In this document: piece after piece, positions 1-7,384 of the stretch
Layout of the letters: the number at the start of each line of letters is the position of its first letter
Position numbering within the stretch: the stretch's first letter is position 1
The notes under the pieces: generated by a model
The model's database searches: none
The model's input: the letters and a program-made list of their open reading frames with translations, nothing else
Told to the model about the DNA's origin: nothing
Made by a program: the position numbers and the translations under genes
Origin: JAAYXU01 sp050942555
GTDB taxonomy: Bacteria; Bacillota; Clostridia; Christensenellales; UMGS416
Length of the DNA: 25,289 nt
NCBI GenBank assembly: GCA_050942555.1
Contig: JBMNNN010000009.1
Coordinates: forward strand, 1 to 25,289
Direction: 5' to 3'

Positions 1-652
1 GATGAAGCGCGGTGCCCCGGTTGCCGTCGTATATGGCTGTGCCCGGCATCAGCGCCGCGATGTCGTGCGCGATGAACGAGTAATGGGTACATCCCAGCAC
101 GATCGCCCGGACGGGGGTTGCCCCGATCGATGAGAGAAAGCCGGCAAGCGCATCGCGCACCGCGGCGGAGCCGGGCCCGTCGGTCTCGATAAGGCGGGCA
201 AGCCCGGGGCAGGGCAGCGGAACCACGCGGTCCGCGTCGGGGAATCGGCTCAGAAGCGTGCAGAACTTATCAAGACGCAGCGTCGCGGGCGTCGCCATGA
301 CCACGACATAACCCGGCTGGTTGGCCATCGCCGGCTTGACGGCGGGCTCCATGCCCAGCACCGGTATGTCGTAGCGGCTGCGCAGCGCGCTGATCCCGGC
401 GGCGGTCGCGGTATTGCAGGCTACCAGCAGCGCCTTGACGCCCCGCCTGGTCAGTTCCCCGGTAGCCAGCAGCGTCAGGCTCCGTATCAGATCCGCCGGT
501 TTTTCGCCATACGGGGCGTTGGCGGTGTCCCCGTAGAAAAGAAACCGCTCCCCGGGAAGAATCGCCATCGCTTCCCTGAGTACCGATATGCCGCCCACTC
601 CCGAGTCAAATACGCCTATCGGAAGATCGCGCCGATCCGATAATTGCCCCAT
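1..652 (-). CDS. murI: Glutamate racemase MurI, 5' portion (C-terminus beyond window edge)
   Basis: Cytoplasmic enzyme that interconverts L- and D-glutamate to supply D-Glu for peptidoglycan. I translated the minus strand from the ATG at 652; about 217 codons lie in the window and the frame stays open to base 1, so the last roughly 50 residues are missing. Family hallmarks are clear: N-terminal VFDSGVGG (residues 14-21), first catalytic cysteine in ACNTATA (C79) and second catalytic cysteine in LGCTHY (C188), plus YGDTANAPYG at 40-49. The start is supported by GAAGGAGG about 6 bases upstream and by a sigma-A type promoter at 701-729. It is divergent from the SDR gene, so it is probably the first or only gene of its transcript. 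Identification is firm; only completeness is unknown. Confidence 0.95.
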   Translation of the reverse strand, partial: MGQLSDRRDLPIGVFDSGVGGISVLREAMAILPGERFLFYGDTANAPYGEKPADLIRSLTLLATGELTRRGVKALLVACNTATAAGISALRSRYDIPVLGMEPAVKPAMANQPGYVVVMATPATLRLDKFCTLLSRFPDADRVVPLPCPGLARLIETDGPGSAAVRDALAGFLSSIGATPVRAIVLGCTHYSFIAHDIAALMPGTAIYDGNRGTALH

Positions 653-700
653 GGGCCGCCTCCTTCGCGCTGTGAAACCGGCTTCGAGTTTGCCCAGTTG

Positions 701-729
701 ATTATAGAACAATCGCCGGGCGGATTCAA
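701..729 (-). promoter_or_regulatory. Sigma-A promoter of murI
   Basis: Read on the minus strand: -35 TTGAAT (724-729), a 17-base spacer and a perfect -10 TATAAT (701-706). The predicted start lies about 40 bases upstream of the murI ATG. Seen by eye and not tested. Confidence 0.7.
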
Positions 730-797
730 GGGAACGGGAGGCGTATGCGGGAAGGCGTCCCCTTAACCCGGCATGATTCGTTTCACGCTTTGAATCC

Positions 798-826
798 TTG
801 ACCCGAATTCATTTGAGCGATACACT
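798..826 (+). promoter_or_regulatory. Sigma-A promoter of the SDR-dehydratase operon
   Basis: -35 TTGACC (798-803), a 17-base spacer and -10 TACACT (821-826). This leaves a leader of about 25 bases that carries the GAGGAG-type ribosome site. The 206-base gap between murI and this operon holds this promoter and the murI promoter back to back; no other clear operator was seen in it. Confidence 0.6.
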
Positions 827-858
827 ATACACGATCGAGGAGTGAGGGAAGGCGCGTT

Positions 859-1638
859 ATGAGCAGAACTGCGATCGTGACCGGCGCGAGCCGGGGCATC
901 GGACGGGGCATAGCCACCGTGCTGGCTCGTGAGGGATACGACCTGTGTATCAGCTATCGGAGCGAGGCAGGCGAGGCGCAGGCTGTACAGGAGGAGCTGG
1001 AGGCCGCCTGCGGGGTGAAATGCCATGTGGTGCAGGCCTCTCTGGAGGATCCGGCGGTACCCGTGCAGTTTGCCAGGCGGGCGATCGAGCTGCTGGGGCA
1101 CGTGGACCTGCTGGTGAACAATGCCGGGGTGACACGGAAGGGCGCGGCGCACGAGCTGCAGGACGCGGTGCTGGATCACCTCATCAATCTGAACTTCCGG
1201 GCGTATATCGTGCTCATGCGGGAGATTTCCGCGCATATGGTGGCCGCGGGGATCCGGGGCAGCATTGTGCATATCACGTCCAGCAGGGGACAGCGGGCCT
1301 ATCCCGGCGACGGGATATACGGGGGTCTGAAGGCCGCGGTACACCGCGCGGCGCAGTCTGCGGCGCTGGATCTGGCGCCTTTCGGGATCCGCGTCAACTG
1401 CGTGGCTCCGGGCGCGACCCGCGTTTGCTTTGGTCCCGCTACCGACGAAGCAAGCGATATACTGGGCCGCCGCATCCCGCTGGGCCGCTTGGGACTTCCC
1501 GAGGACGTCGGATACGCCGTCGCGTTTCTGGCATCGGATAGGGCTTCCTACATAACCGGCGAGGTGCTGCGGGTGGACGGCGGGCTGATACTGCCCGGCA
1601 TGCCCGAGCGCCGCGACTATCCGGGAAGCTGGACATAA
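859..1638 (+). CDS. SDR-family NAD(P)-dependent oxidoreductase (FabG-like fold)
   Basis: A 259-residue classical short-chain dehydrogenase/reductase, cytosolic, using NAD(P)H on an unidentified alcohol/ketone. The sequence shows the nucleotide-binding TGASRGIG (residues 8-15), LLVNNAGVT near 85-93, the catalytic Ser in HITSSRGQ, the YGGLK active-site Tyr/Lys pair around 153-157, and the C-terminal SYITGEVLRVDGG typical of FabG relatives. Length is normal for the family. The ATG at 859 has a GAGGAGTGAGGGA ribosome site. The next gene starts 47 bases downstream and encodes a ManD-like dehydratase, so a role in sugar-acid (uronate, gluconate or related) oxidation is more likely than fatty-acid synthesis; that is inference from context. 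Automated annotation would probably say 3-oxoacyl-ACP reductase, which I would not trust here. Confidence 0.85.
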   Translation: MSRTAIVTGASRGIGRGIATVLAREGYDLCISYRSEAGEAQAVQEELEAACGVKCHVVQASLEDPAVPVQFARRAIELLGHVDLLVNNAGVTRKGAAHELQDAVLDHLINLNFRAYIVLMREISAHMVAAGIRGSIVHITSSRGQRAYPGDGIYGGLKAAVHRAAQSAALDLAPFGIRVNCVAPGATRVCFGPATDEASDILGRRIPLGRLGLPEDVGYAVAFLASDRASYITGEVLRVDGGLILPGMPERRDYPGSWT

Positions 1639-1685
1639 GACCACAGAACGGGCGGGCGTCGTCCGCTGCGACAGGAGGAGTAGCA

Positions 1686-2885
1686 ATGTCACTGAAAATC
1701 ACGCGCACCCGCGCTATCGCGACCGCGCCCGCCGGAATTCCGCTGGTCGTCGTACGGGTCGAGACCAACGAGCCCGGCCTGTACGGCCTTGGCTGCGCCA
1801 CGTTCACACAGCGGTGGAAGACCGTCGTGAACGCCGTCGAGGAGTATATGGACCCATTCCTGCGGGGCAAGGATCCCCGCAATATCGAGGACATCTGGCA
1901 CACGGCGATGGTCAGCGCGTACTGGCGCAACGGCCCGGTGCTCAATAATGCGCTCTCGGGCGTGGACATGGCGCTGTGGGACATCGCGGGCAAGCTGGCA
2001 TCGATGCCGGTGTACGCGCTGTGGGGCGGCAAGTGCCGCGAGGGCGTCGCGGTCTATACCCACGCCGGGGCGCGCGAGCTTCCCGAGCTCATGGACAGGG
2101 TGCAGCGGATGATCGAGGAAGGGTTTTTCAATATCCGCTGCCAGCTCGGCCGTTACGGGGGCGAGGGGCACGCGATCAATAAGCCCGACGGCGCGCCCGA
2201 GGGCGCTTACTACGATCCCAACCGCTATGTCATAGAGACGCTCGATATGATGGCGGCGCTGCGGGAGCGGTTCGGCTATGACGTGCGCTTCCTCCATGAT
2301 GTGCACGAGCGCCTGCCGCTCGTCGACGCGCTCTATATGGCCCGCGAGATGGAGCGGTACAGGCTCCTTTTCCTCGAGGACCTGCTCCAGCCCGAGCAGG
2401 TCGACGGGTTCAGGCTGATACGCTCGGCGTGTGCGACGCCGCTGGCGATGGGGGAGCTTTTCAACCACCCGCTGGAATGGCGCACCCTCGTCACCGAGAA
2501 GCTCATCGATTTCATACGGGTGCACGTAAGCCAGATCGGCGGCGTCACACCAGCGCGCAAGCTGGCCGCGCTGTGCGAGTGCTTTGGCGTGCGCACCGCA
2601 TGGCACGGCCCCGGCGACGTGTCGCCGGTCGGCCATGTGGCCAACCTGCATTTGGACATCGCGTGCCCGAACTTCGGCGTGCAGGAGTGGAGCGGGCTGC
2701 GCGACCCGCTGCCCGAGACATTTCCCGGCTGTCCGGAGCTTCGCCGGGGCTATGTGTACGTGAACGATCAGCCCGGATGGGGGATCGATATCGACGAGGA
2801 GAAAGCCGCGCGGTACACGTGCCCGGAAACGCTGCCGACGTGGACGATGGCCCGCTGGCCCGACGGCACGTCCTTTACCCCGTAA
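1686..2885 (+). CDS. Enolase-superfamily sugar-acid dehydratase, ManD/RspA type (putative D-mannonate dehydratase)
   Basis: A 399-residue mandelate-racemase-like enzyme of the ManD (RspA) group, which dehydrates D-mannonate or D-gluconate to 2-keto-3-deoxygluconate using Mg2+. N-terminal capping domain about 1-120, then the TIM barrel. Metal ligands fit the family: D205 in HDVHERL, E231 in FLEDLLQPE and E257 in MGELFN. H207 and H307 (WHGPGDVSPVGH) are the usual active-site histidines, and NFGVQEW near the C-terminus is a ManD signature. A strong CAGGAGGAG ribosome site lies 5 bases before the ATG at 1686. It is the second gene of an operon with the SDR oxidoreductase and is followed by a hairpin terminator. 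Many RspA-like members have weak or no mannonate activity, so the family is certain but the substrate is not. Confidence 0.85.
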   Translation: MSLKITRTRAIATAPAGIPLVVVRVETNEPGLYGLGCATFTQRWKTVVNAVEEYMDPFLRGKDPRNIEDIWHTAMVSAYWRNGPVLNNALSGVDMALWDIAGKLASMPVYALWGGKCREGVAVYTHAGARELPELMDRVQRMIEEGFFNIRCQLGRYGGEGHAINKPDGAPEGAYYDPNRYVIETLDMMAALRERFGYDVRFLHDVHERLPLVDALYMAREMERYRLLFLEDLLQPEQVDGFRLIRSACATPLAMGELFNHPLEWRTLVTEKLIDFIRVHVSQIGGVTPARKLAALCECFGVRTAWHGPGDVSPVGHVANLHLDIACPNFGVQEWSGLRDPLPETFPGCPELRRGYVYVNDQPGWGIDIDEEKAARYTCPETLPTWTMARWPDGTSFTP

Positions 2886-2905
2886 GGGGCAATTTGAAGC
2901 ATATG

Positions 2906-2947
2906 AAAAGTCCGCTTTTGGAATAACCCAACGGCGGGCGGACTTTT
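2906..2947. terminator. Bidirectional intrinsic terminator between convergent operons
   Basis: Perfect 10-base inverted repeat AAAAGTCCGC (2906-2915) / GCGGACTTTT (2938-2947) with a 22-base loop, followed on the plus strand by one more T. The A and T tracts at the ends let it work in both directions. It lies 20 bases after the dehydratase stop and 11 bases after the stop of the minus-strand methyltransferase gene. Confidence 0.75.
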
Positions 2948-2958
2948 TGCGCGGCCTG

Positions 2959-4686
2959 TTATTTTTTCATCGCCCGGATATAGCCGAGCCCCCATTCGTC
3001 CCGGCCGGTCAGCAGGTTTGCTGCGGCTAGCGTATCCATTATATCCGCGTCGCACGGATTGACGATCGCCAGGTTCAGCCCGGCGGCGGCTAGCATCGCC
3101 AGATACGTCCTGTTGAGGATCGGACGGCCCGGCAGGCCGAAGGAGACGTTCGACACCCCGGCCACCGTAATAAGGCCGCGCTCGCGGCACATCCCGACGA
3201 ACCGGACCGCTTCGGGAGCGACCGACGGGTCGGACGCGGCCGCCATCACCATGCCGTCCACCACGACGTCGGCGGGGGAGAGGCCGAAGCGCGCAGCGAC
3301 ACCCAGCATCGTGTCCAGCATCGTCATGCGCTCCTCCGCCTTTGCGGGGGGCAGCCCGTCGCCGATGGGCAGCAGTATCGGCGTCGCGCCGTAGCGGACG
3401 CTGAGTGCGAGCAGCCGTTCCATGCTTTCGGGCCTGGCGGTCACGGCGTTCATCAGCGCGCGGCCGGGGTAGCGGCGCAGCGCGGCTTCCATCGCGGAGG
3501 GATCACTCGTATCGATGGCAAGCGGTAGCGGCGTCATCGTCGACAGCTGCTCAATAGCGCCGGTCAGCGCGGCCGCTTCGTCGGTTTCGCCCGTGCCGCA
3601 ATTGACGTCCAGGATCGGCGCTCCGGCCTGCTTTTGCTCCTGCGCCAGATTGAGCGCCACGCTGTAATCGCCCTCGCGCAGCGAGCGGCGCAGGGCGGGC
3701 TTGCCGGTGGGGTTGATCCGCTCGCCGACCGGGGTGAGCGGCATGCCGGGCGACAGCATGACCACCTGACGGGAGCTGGAAACGCAGGCCGGCCGGTGGC
3801 TGACCGAAGGGGCCGCATAGCCGTCCAGCGCCGCGCGCAGTGCGCGGATATGGTCGGGCCCCGCGCCGCAGCATCCTCCTACGATATGGACTCCGGCCTG
3901 CAGTATCCCGGCGAACCCGGCCGCGAACTCTTCCGGGCCCATCGGAAACACCGTTGCGCCGCCCTCCAGGCGCGGGACACCGGCGTTCGGTTTGGCAAAG
4001 AGCGGTACGCCGGCCACCGAGCGCATCGCGGCGATGACAGCGCCCATCTCGGCGGGCCCCGAGGAGCAGTTAGCTCCGACTACGTCGGCCCCGGCGGCGG
4101 TCATCGCGAGCGCCGCCGCCTCGGGCGTGACGCCTGTCAGCGTGCGGCCGCCCTCGAAGGTCATGCCGGCTACGATGGGCAGATCGCACTCGTCGCGGAT
4201 CGCCAGTATCGCGGCGCGCATCTCCGAGAGATCCATAAACGTCTCCAGCACGAAAAGGTCCGGGCCGGCGGATAGCAGCGCCCGCACCTGCTCGCGGTAT
4301 ATGTCGATCGCTTCGTCAAATGAGAGGTCCCCAAGAGGCGCGATGAACCGTCCGGTAGGGCCAAGGTCGGCCGCGGCCAACACACCGTTTCCCGCCACGC
4401 TGCGGGTCAGCGCGGCCAGCCGCGCGTTGATATCGGCCACGCTGCCGCCCAGCCCGGATCCCTCGAGCTTGATACGATTGGCGCCGAATACCGGCATCAG
4501 CAGAAGCTGCGTTCCGGCGTCCACGTATTCCCGCTCCAGCGCGAGGAATACATCGGGGTGCTCCAGTATCCACTGCTCGGGACAGACGCCCGCAGGCATG
4601 CCGCGGCGGGAGAGCTCCGCGCCCGTCGATCCGTCGGCCAGCAGCGGGGCGCACAGTATGCGGCTTACAAATTCCTGCCTGGTCAT
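2959..4686 (-). CDS. Split methionine synthase: homocysteine-binding plus methyl-THF (pterin-binding) modules, no B12 domain
   Basis: A 575-residue cytosolic protein equal to the first two modules of cobalamin-dependent MetH. Residues about 1-285 are a homocysteine S-methyltransferase barrel (LADGSTGAELSRRG at the start; zinc ligands from GANCSSGP and GGCCGAGPDHI). Residues about 315-560 are a pterin-binding (DHPS-like) barrel that begins with TPVGERINPTGK and includes LDVNCGTGETDE. The protein then stops: the four-helix cap, the B12-binding DxHxxG module and the SAM-dependent reactivation domain of full MetH are absent. Its ATG overlaps the stop of the upstream Hcy-MTHFR gene (ATGA), so the two are translationally coupled. 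Likely role: methyl transfer from methyl-THF to a separate corrinoid protein and on to homocysteine; the corrinoid partner is not in the window. Domain calls are firm, the partner is inferred. Confidence 0.88.
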   Translation of the reverse strand: MTRQEFVSRILCAPLLADGSTGAELSRRGMPAGVCPEQWILEHPDVFLALEREYVDAGTQLLLMPVFGANRIKLEGSGLGGSVADINARLAALTRSVAGNGVLAAADLGPTGRFIAPLGDLSFDEAIDIYREQVRALLSAGPDLFVLETFMDLSEMRAAILAIRDECDLPIVAGMTFEGGRTLTGVTPEAAALAMTAAGADVVGANCSSGPAEMGAVIAAMRSVAGVPLFAKPNAGVPRLEGGATVFPMGPEEFAAGFAGILQAGVHIVGGCCGAGPDHIRALRAALDGYAAPSVSHRPACVSSSRQVVMLSPGMPLTPVGERINPTGKPALRRSLREGDYSVALNLAQEQKQAGAPILDVNCGTGETDEAAALTGAIEQLSTMTPLPLAIDTSDPSAMEAALRRYPGRALMNAVTARPESMERLLALSVRYGATPILLPIGDGLPPAKAEERMTMLDTMLGVAARFGLSPADVVVDGMVMAAASDPSVAPEAVRFVGMCRERGLITVAGVSNVSFGLPGRPILNRTYLAMLAAAGLNLAIVNPCDADIMDTLAAANLLTGRDEWGLGYIRAMKK

Positions 4687-6488
4687 GGCTTTGCCTCCTT
4701 TGCTTGCGCCGCGCGCAGGCGGGCGATGATTTTCTCGATAAGTCCGATCCGGTTAAAAGGAGTGATTATATAAAGCCCGTCGGCCACTGCGAGGGCTTTT
4801 TCGCCGATGTCGGCCGTGTAGGCCACGCTGACCTCCTCGGCCTGCTGCCGGTCCATGCCGGGCACAAAGAGCGCGGGCAGCGCATCGGGCACCCGGATCC
4901 CCGGCACCTCGTTTTGCAGGAACAGCGCGTTGCGGCGGCTGACGGCCGGCATCAGCCCCGCGAATATACGGCAGCCCTCGGGCCGGCCCAGCTCCCTGAG
5001 GCGGGCGATGGCCTCCGCGTCAAAAAGCGGCTGTGAAAAGAATGCCCGCGCTCCGGCTTCAGCCTTGCGCTGCATGCGCCGCCTTTCGGCGGGCAGGCGC
5101 GCGGCATGGGGGTTGCAGGCGGCGGCCAGCTCGAGCGGGTCGTCGCAGAAAACGGTCTGGTTCAGTGTATTCGCGAGCGCCAGCAGGCCGTAGGAATGTG
5201 TATTGAATACCTCCCGTATCTCGTCGCGGGAACCGGCGGCGACCGGGTCGCCCGTCACAAGCAGCACGTTGCGCACGCCGCAGGCCCACGCGCCCAGCAG
5301 ATCCGCCCGCAGCGCGATCAGGTTGCGGTCGCGGCACGCCAGATGGGCCATCGCGGGGATACCCACCTCGCGGACGACGAGTCCCGCCAGCATCAGGGAG
5401 CTCATGCGGCAGCGGCCTAGCGGCGAGTCGGGCAGCGTGATGAGGCTCACGCCTGCATCCCTGAGCCTTGCCGCGGCCTTCAGCACGCCCTCGACGCGGC
5501 CGTCCTGCGGCGGCTCCAGCTCGACCGCCACGGGCTTTCGCAGCGGCATCGCTGCCGGGGGGGCTTGCGCCGGAGGAGCGGGACGGTGCGGCATGGCCGG
5601 TATCCGCTTCCTCGGGGGTACCGGTCCCTCCAGCGCGCGCGCCATCGCGGCGATATGGCGGGGCGTGGTGCCGCAGCAGCCGCCGGGGAGCCGTATGTCC
5701 AGCGCCCGCATGCGCAGCGCGGCCTCGACGAAATAGTCCGCGCCCGCCGAATACTGCATCCGGCCGCCCTCGACATGGGGGTAACCGGCATTGGGCAGCG
5801 CCGATACCGGGCGGGCGAAGGGGTGGGGAAGGCTCTCCATCAGCGTCAGCAGGTGGGCCGGTCCGCTCCCGCAGTTGAATCCGATCGCGTCGCACGGGAG
5901 AGCGTTCATCGTGGTCCACAGGTCGTGGATCCCGATGCCCTGCCGCGTGTGTCCGTCGGGCAGCACCGTAAACTGGCACAGTATGAATACCGAAGGATCC
6001 AGACGGCGCAGGTACGCCGCGCCGATCGCGGGCAGCTCGGGGGCGGACCATGTTTCGAACACAAAATGCCGCGCGCCGGCGGCATACAGCGTATCGAGCA
6101 TGCGCAGCAGCGCGTCGGACTGCTGCTCGGTCGTCAGCTCGCGGCTGTCGGCGGTATGGGACGAAAGCGGGCCGATCGAGGCCGCGGCGAACGCGCCGTA
6201 CCGGGCCGCGGCGTCCGCGGCCAGCGTGAAGCCGACCCGGAGCGACTCGTCCGCGGCGCTCCCGGCTAAGGCCGGGTTATACGGATGGGCGGCGAATGTG
6301 TTGGCGCGCACGACACGCGCACCGGCCTCTAGGTATTCCCGGTGTATCGAGGTGACCGTCGCGGGGTCGTCCAGGTTTGCCAGCTCCGCGCACGCTGCGT
6401 TCCGGCCTGTGATCTGCTGGAAATAGGTTCCGAACGCGCCGTCCATGAGCAGCGGTCCCGCCGCCAGGAGGCTGCGAATATCGGGCAT
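4683..6488 (-). CDS. Bifunctional homocysteine S-methyltransferase / 5,10-methylenetetrahydrofolate reductase (YitJ-like)
   Basis: A 601-residue fusion resembling Bacillus YitJ. Residues about 1-285 are a homocysteine S-methyltransferase barrel (LMDGAFGTYFQ at the start; zinc cysteines in GFNCGSGP and GGCCGTTPRHI). After a Pro/Ala-rich linker (about 286-310), residues about 311-590 are a MetF-type reductase (VAVELEPPQ, MAHLACRDRN, LLVTGDP, FFSQPLFD) that makes 5-methyl-THF. I start at the ATG at 6488: AAAGGAG lies 7 bases upstream. The ATG at 6509 has no ribosome site and falls only about 5 bases after the predicted transcript start. First gene of an operon with the split methionine synthase, placing the methyl-THF producer and its consumer together. 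The leader is too short for a SAM riboswitch. Confidence 0.92.
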   Translation of the reverse strand: MPDIRSLLAAGPLLMDGAFGTYFQQITGRNAACAELANLDDPATVTSIHREYLEAGARVVRANTFAAHPYNPALAGSAADESLRVGFTLAADAAARYGAFAAASIGPLSSHTADSRELTTEQQSDALLRMLDTLYAAGARHFVFETWSAPELPAIGAAYLRRLDPSVFILCQFTVLPDGHTRQGIGIHDLWTTMNALPCDAIGFNCGSGPAHLLTLMESLPHPFARPVSALPNAGYPHVEGGRMQYSAGADYFVEAALRMRALDIRLPGGCCGTTPRHIAAMARALEGPVPPRKRIPAMPHRPAPPAQAPPAAMPLRKPVAVELEPPQDGRVEGVLKAAARLRDAGVSLITLPDSPLGRCRMSSLMLAGLVVREVGIPAMAHLACRDRNLIALRADLLGAWACGVRNVLLVTGDPVAAGSRDEIREVFNTHSYGLLALANTLNQTVFCDDPLELAAACNPHAARLPAERRRMQRKAEAGARAFFSQPLFDAEAIARLRELGRPEGCRIFAGLMPAVSRRNALFLQNEVPGIRVPDALPALFVPGMDRQQAEEVSVAYTADIGEKALAVADGLYIITPFNRIGLIEKIIARLRAAQAKEAKP

Positions 6489-6520
6489 TGGGGTACTCCT
6501 TTCAGGCATAGCGTGGTATC

Positions 6521-6549
6521 AATATACAGTATCCGGTGGATGCTGTCAA
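6521..6549 (-). promoter_or_regulatory. Sigma-A promoter of the methionine/one-carbon operon
   Basis: Minus strand: consensus -35 TTGACA (6544-6549), a 17-base spacer and -10 TATATT (6521-6526). It lies in the 90-base gap after yunB and gives a leader of about 26 bases, which decides in favour of the 6488 start codon. Confidence 0.75.
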
Positions 6550-6578
6550 TGAACCGGGAGCTTGCGGAAGAGCGCCCC

Positions 6579-7304
6579 TCAATCCGAACCTGTCTCGGGT
6601 ATGATATTGGCGATATCGTCCTCGGGTATCTGCACGAAGCTCTGGGGCACCGAGCCGACGATGATCGATTCGGCGATGGGCACGTGCGACTCGACGATGA
6701 CCCGGCTGCTACTGGTGGGAATGACGATGCGTATGTTTGCCTGGGCGGTCAGATAGATTTTGTGGCGGGTCTGGTTGATGCCCGCCGACTCGAATTCGGT
6801 GACGAATTCGGTGGTGACCGAGCCGACCGGTATGATTTTGACGCGGATGTTGGGGCCGCGCCCGGCAAGAAGCTCTCCGCCAAGGGCCGAGCCTGCGGGG
6901 ATCGCGATGCCCTGTTCGCCGATGCGCTCGATGTTTTCCTGCGCTATGAGCGCGGTGTGTGCGGCCAGCTCGTTCATTCGGATCGTATTGGCCTGTATCA
7001 TCGTGACGCTGCCGGTGCCGTCCTGCACGATGTTGATCAGGTCGGTATACCGGAGTTCGCCGTTCATGACCTCTACGACCGCGTCGTTTATCGCGCTGAT
7101 CGCGATCGCGCGCACCTTGGCTTCCGCCATCGCGAGTATTACCGGCCGCAGGTTGATGTCCAGCAGAATGTACGTCGCGACACAGGCCGCGATGAGCAGT
7201 ATGAGCACGGTCAGCAGCCTGCGCCGCCAGCGCCTGATTCCGATGGACATGCGCATGGGGATCCCCGCTTTCTTAGAGACATACTTTGGCAACGCGGTAT
7301 TCAT
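6579..7304 (-). CDS. yunB: Sporulation protein YunB
   Basis: A 241-residue protein matching the YunB sporulation family, which in Bacillus is made in the mother cell and needed for full sporulation; its biochemical role is unknown. A short basic cytoplasmic start is followed by one membrane segment (about residues 20-42, LLTVLILLIAACVATYILLD), then a soluble domain with the family's SAINDAV, GRGPNIRVKIIPVG and VVIESHVP-like stretches (here RVIVESHVPIAESIIVG). Length is close to the Bacillus protein. I chose the ATG at 7304 with a weak AGAAGA site; an in-frame TTG at 7337 would add 11 residues. It is divergent from the class A PBP gene, sharing an 80-base control region, and is followed by the separately promoted one-carbon operon. 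Confidence 0.85.
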   Translation of the reverse strand: MNTALPKYVSKKAGIPMRMSIGIRRWRRRLLTVLILLIAACVATYILLDINLRPVILAMAEAKVRAIAISAINDAVVEVMNGELRYTDLINIVQDGTGSVTMIQANTIRMNELAAHTALIAQENIERIGEQGIAIPAGSALGGELLAGRGPNIRVKIIPVGSVTTEFVTEFESAGINQTRHKIYLTAQANIRIVIPTSSSRVIVESHVPIAESIIVGSVPQSFVQIPEDDIANIIPETGSD

Positions 7305-7329
7305 GGAATTTAAATCTTCTTTTAATGGT

Positions 7330-7358
7330 TTGAACAATCAACTATACTATACTATAAT
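7330..7358 (+). promoter_or_regulatory. Sigma-A promoter of the first class A PBP gene
   Basis: -35 TTGAAC (7330-7335), a 17-base spacer and a perfect -10 TATAAT (7353-7358), preceded by repeated CTATA units. The transcript would start about 20 bases before the ribosome site GGGAGGTG (7373-7380). This looks like strong vegetative expression. Confidence 0.8.
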
Positions 7359-7384
7359 ATGCATAATGGGCCGGGAGGTGTCAC

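Noticed and set aside
859..1638. Naming the SDR as D-mannonate oxidoreductase (UxuB) or FabG.
   Set aside because: The motifs are common to all classical SDRs; neither the context nor the sequence allows a substrate to be named.
6489..6578. SAM riboswitch (S-box) or T-box ahead of the methionine operon.
   Set aside because: The promoter at 6521-6549 leaves a leader of about 26 bases, too short for either, and no terminator hairpin is present.
7305..7380. Possible sigma-E promoter for yunB on the minus strand (GCATATT near 7357-7363).
   Set aside because: The -35-like heptamer fits, but no CATACAMT-like -10 lies 13-15 bases downstream; the same bases are better explained as the -10 region of the plus-strand PBP promoter.
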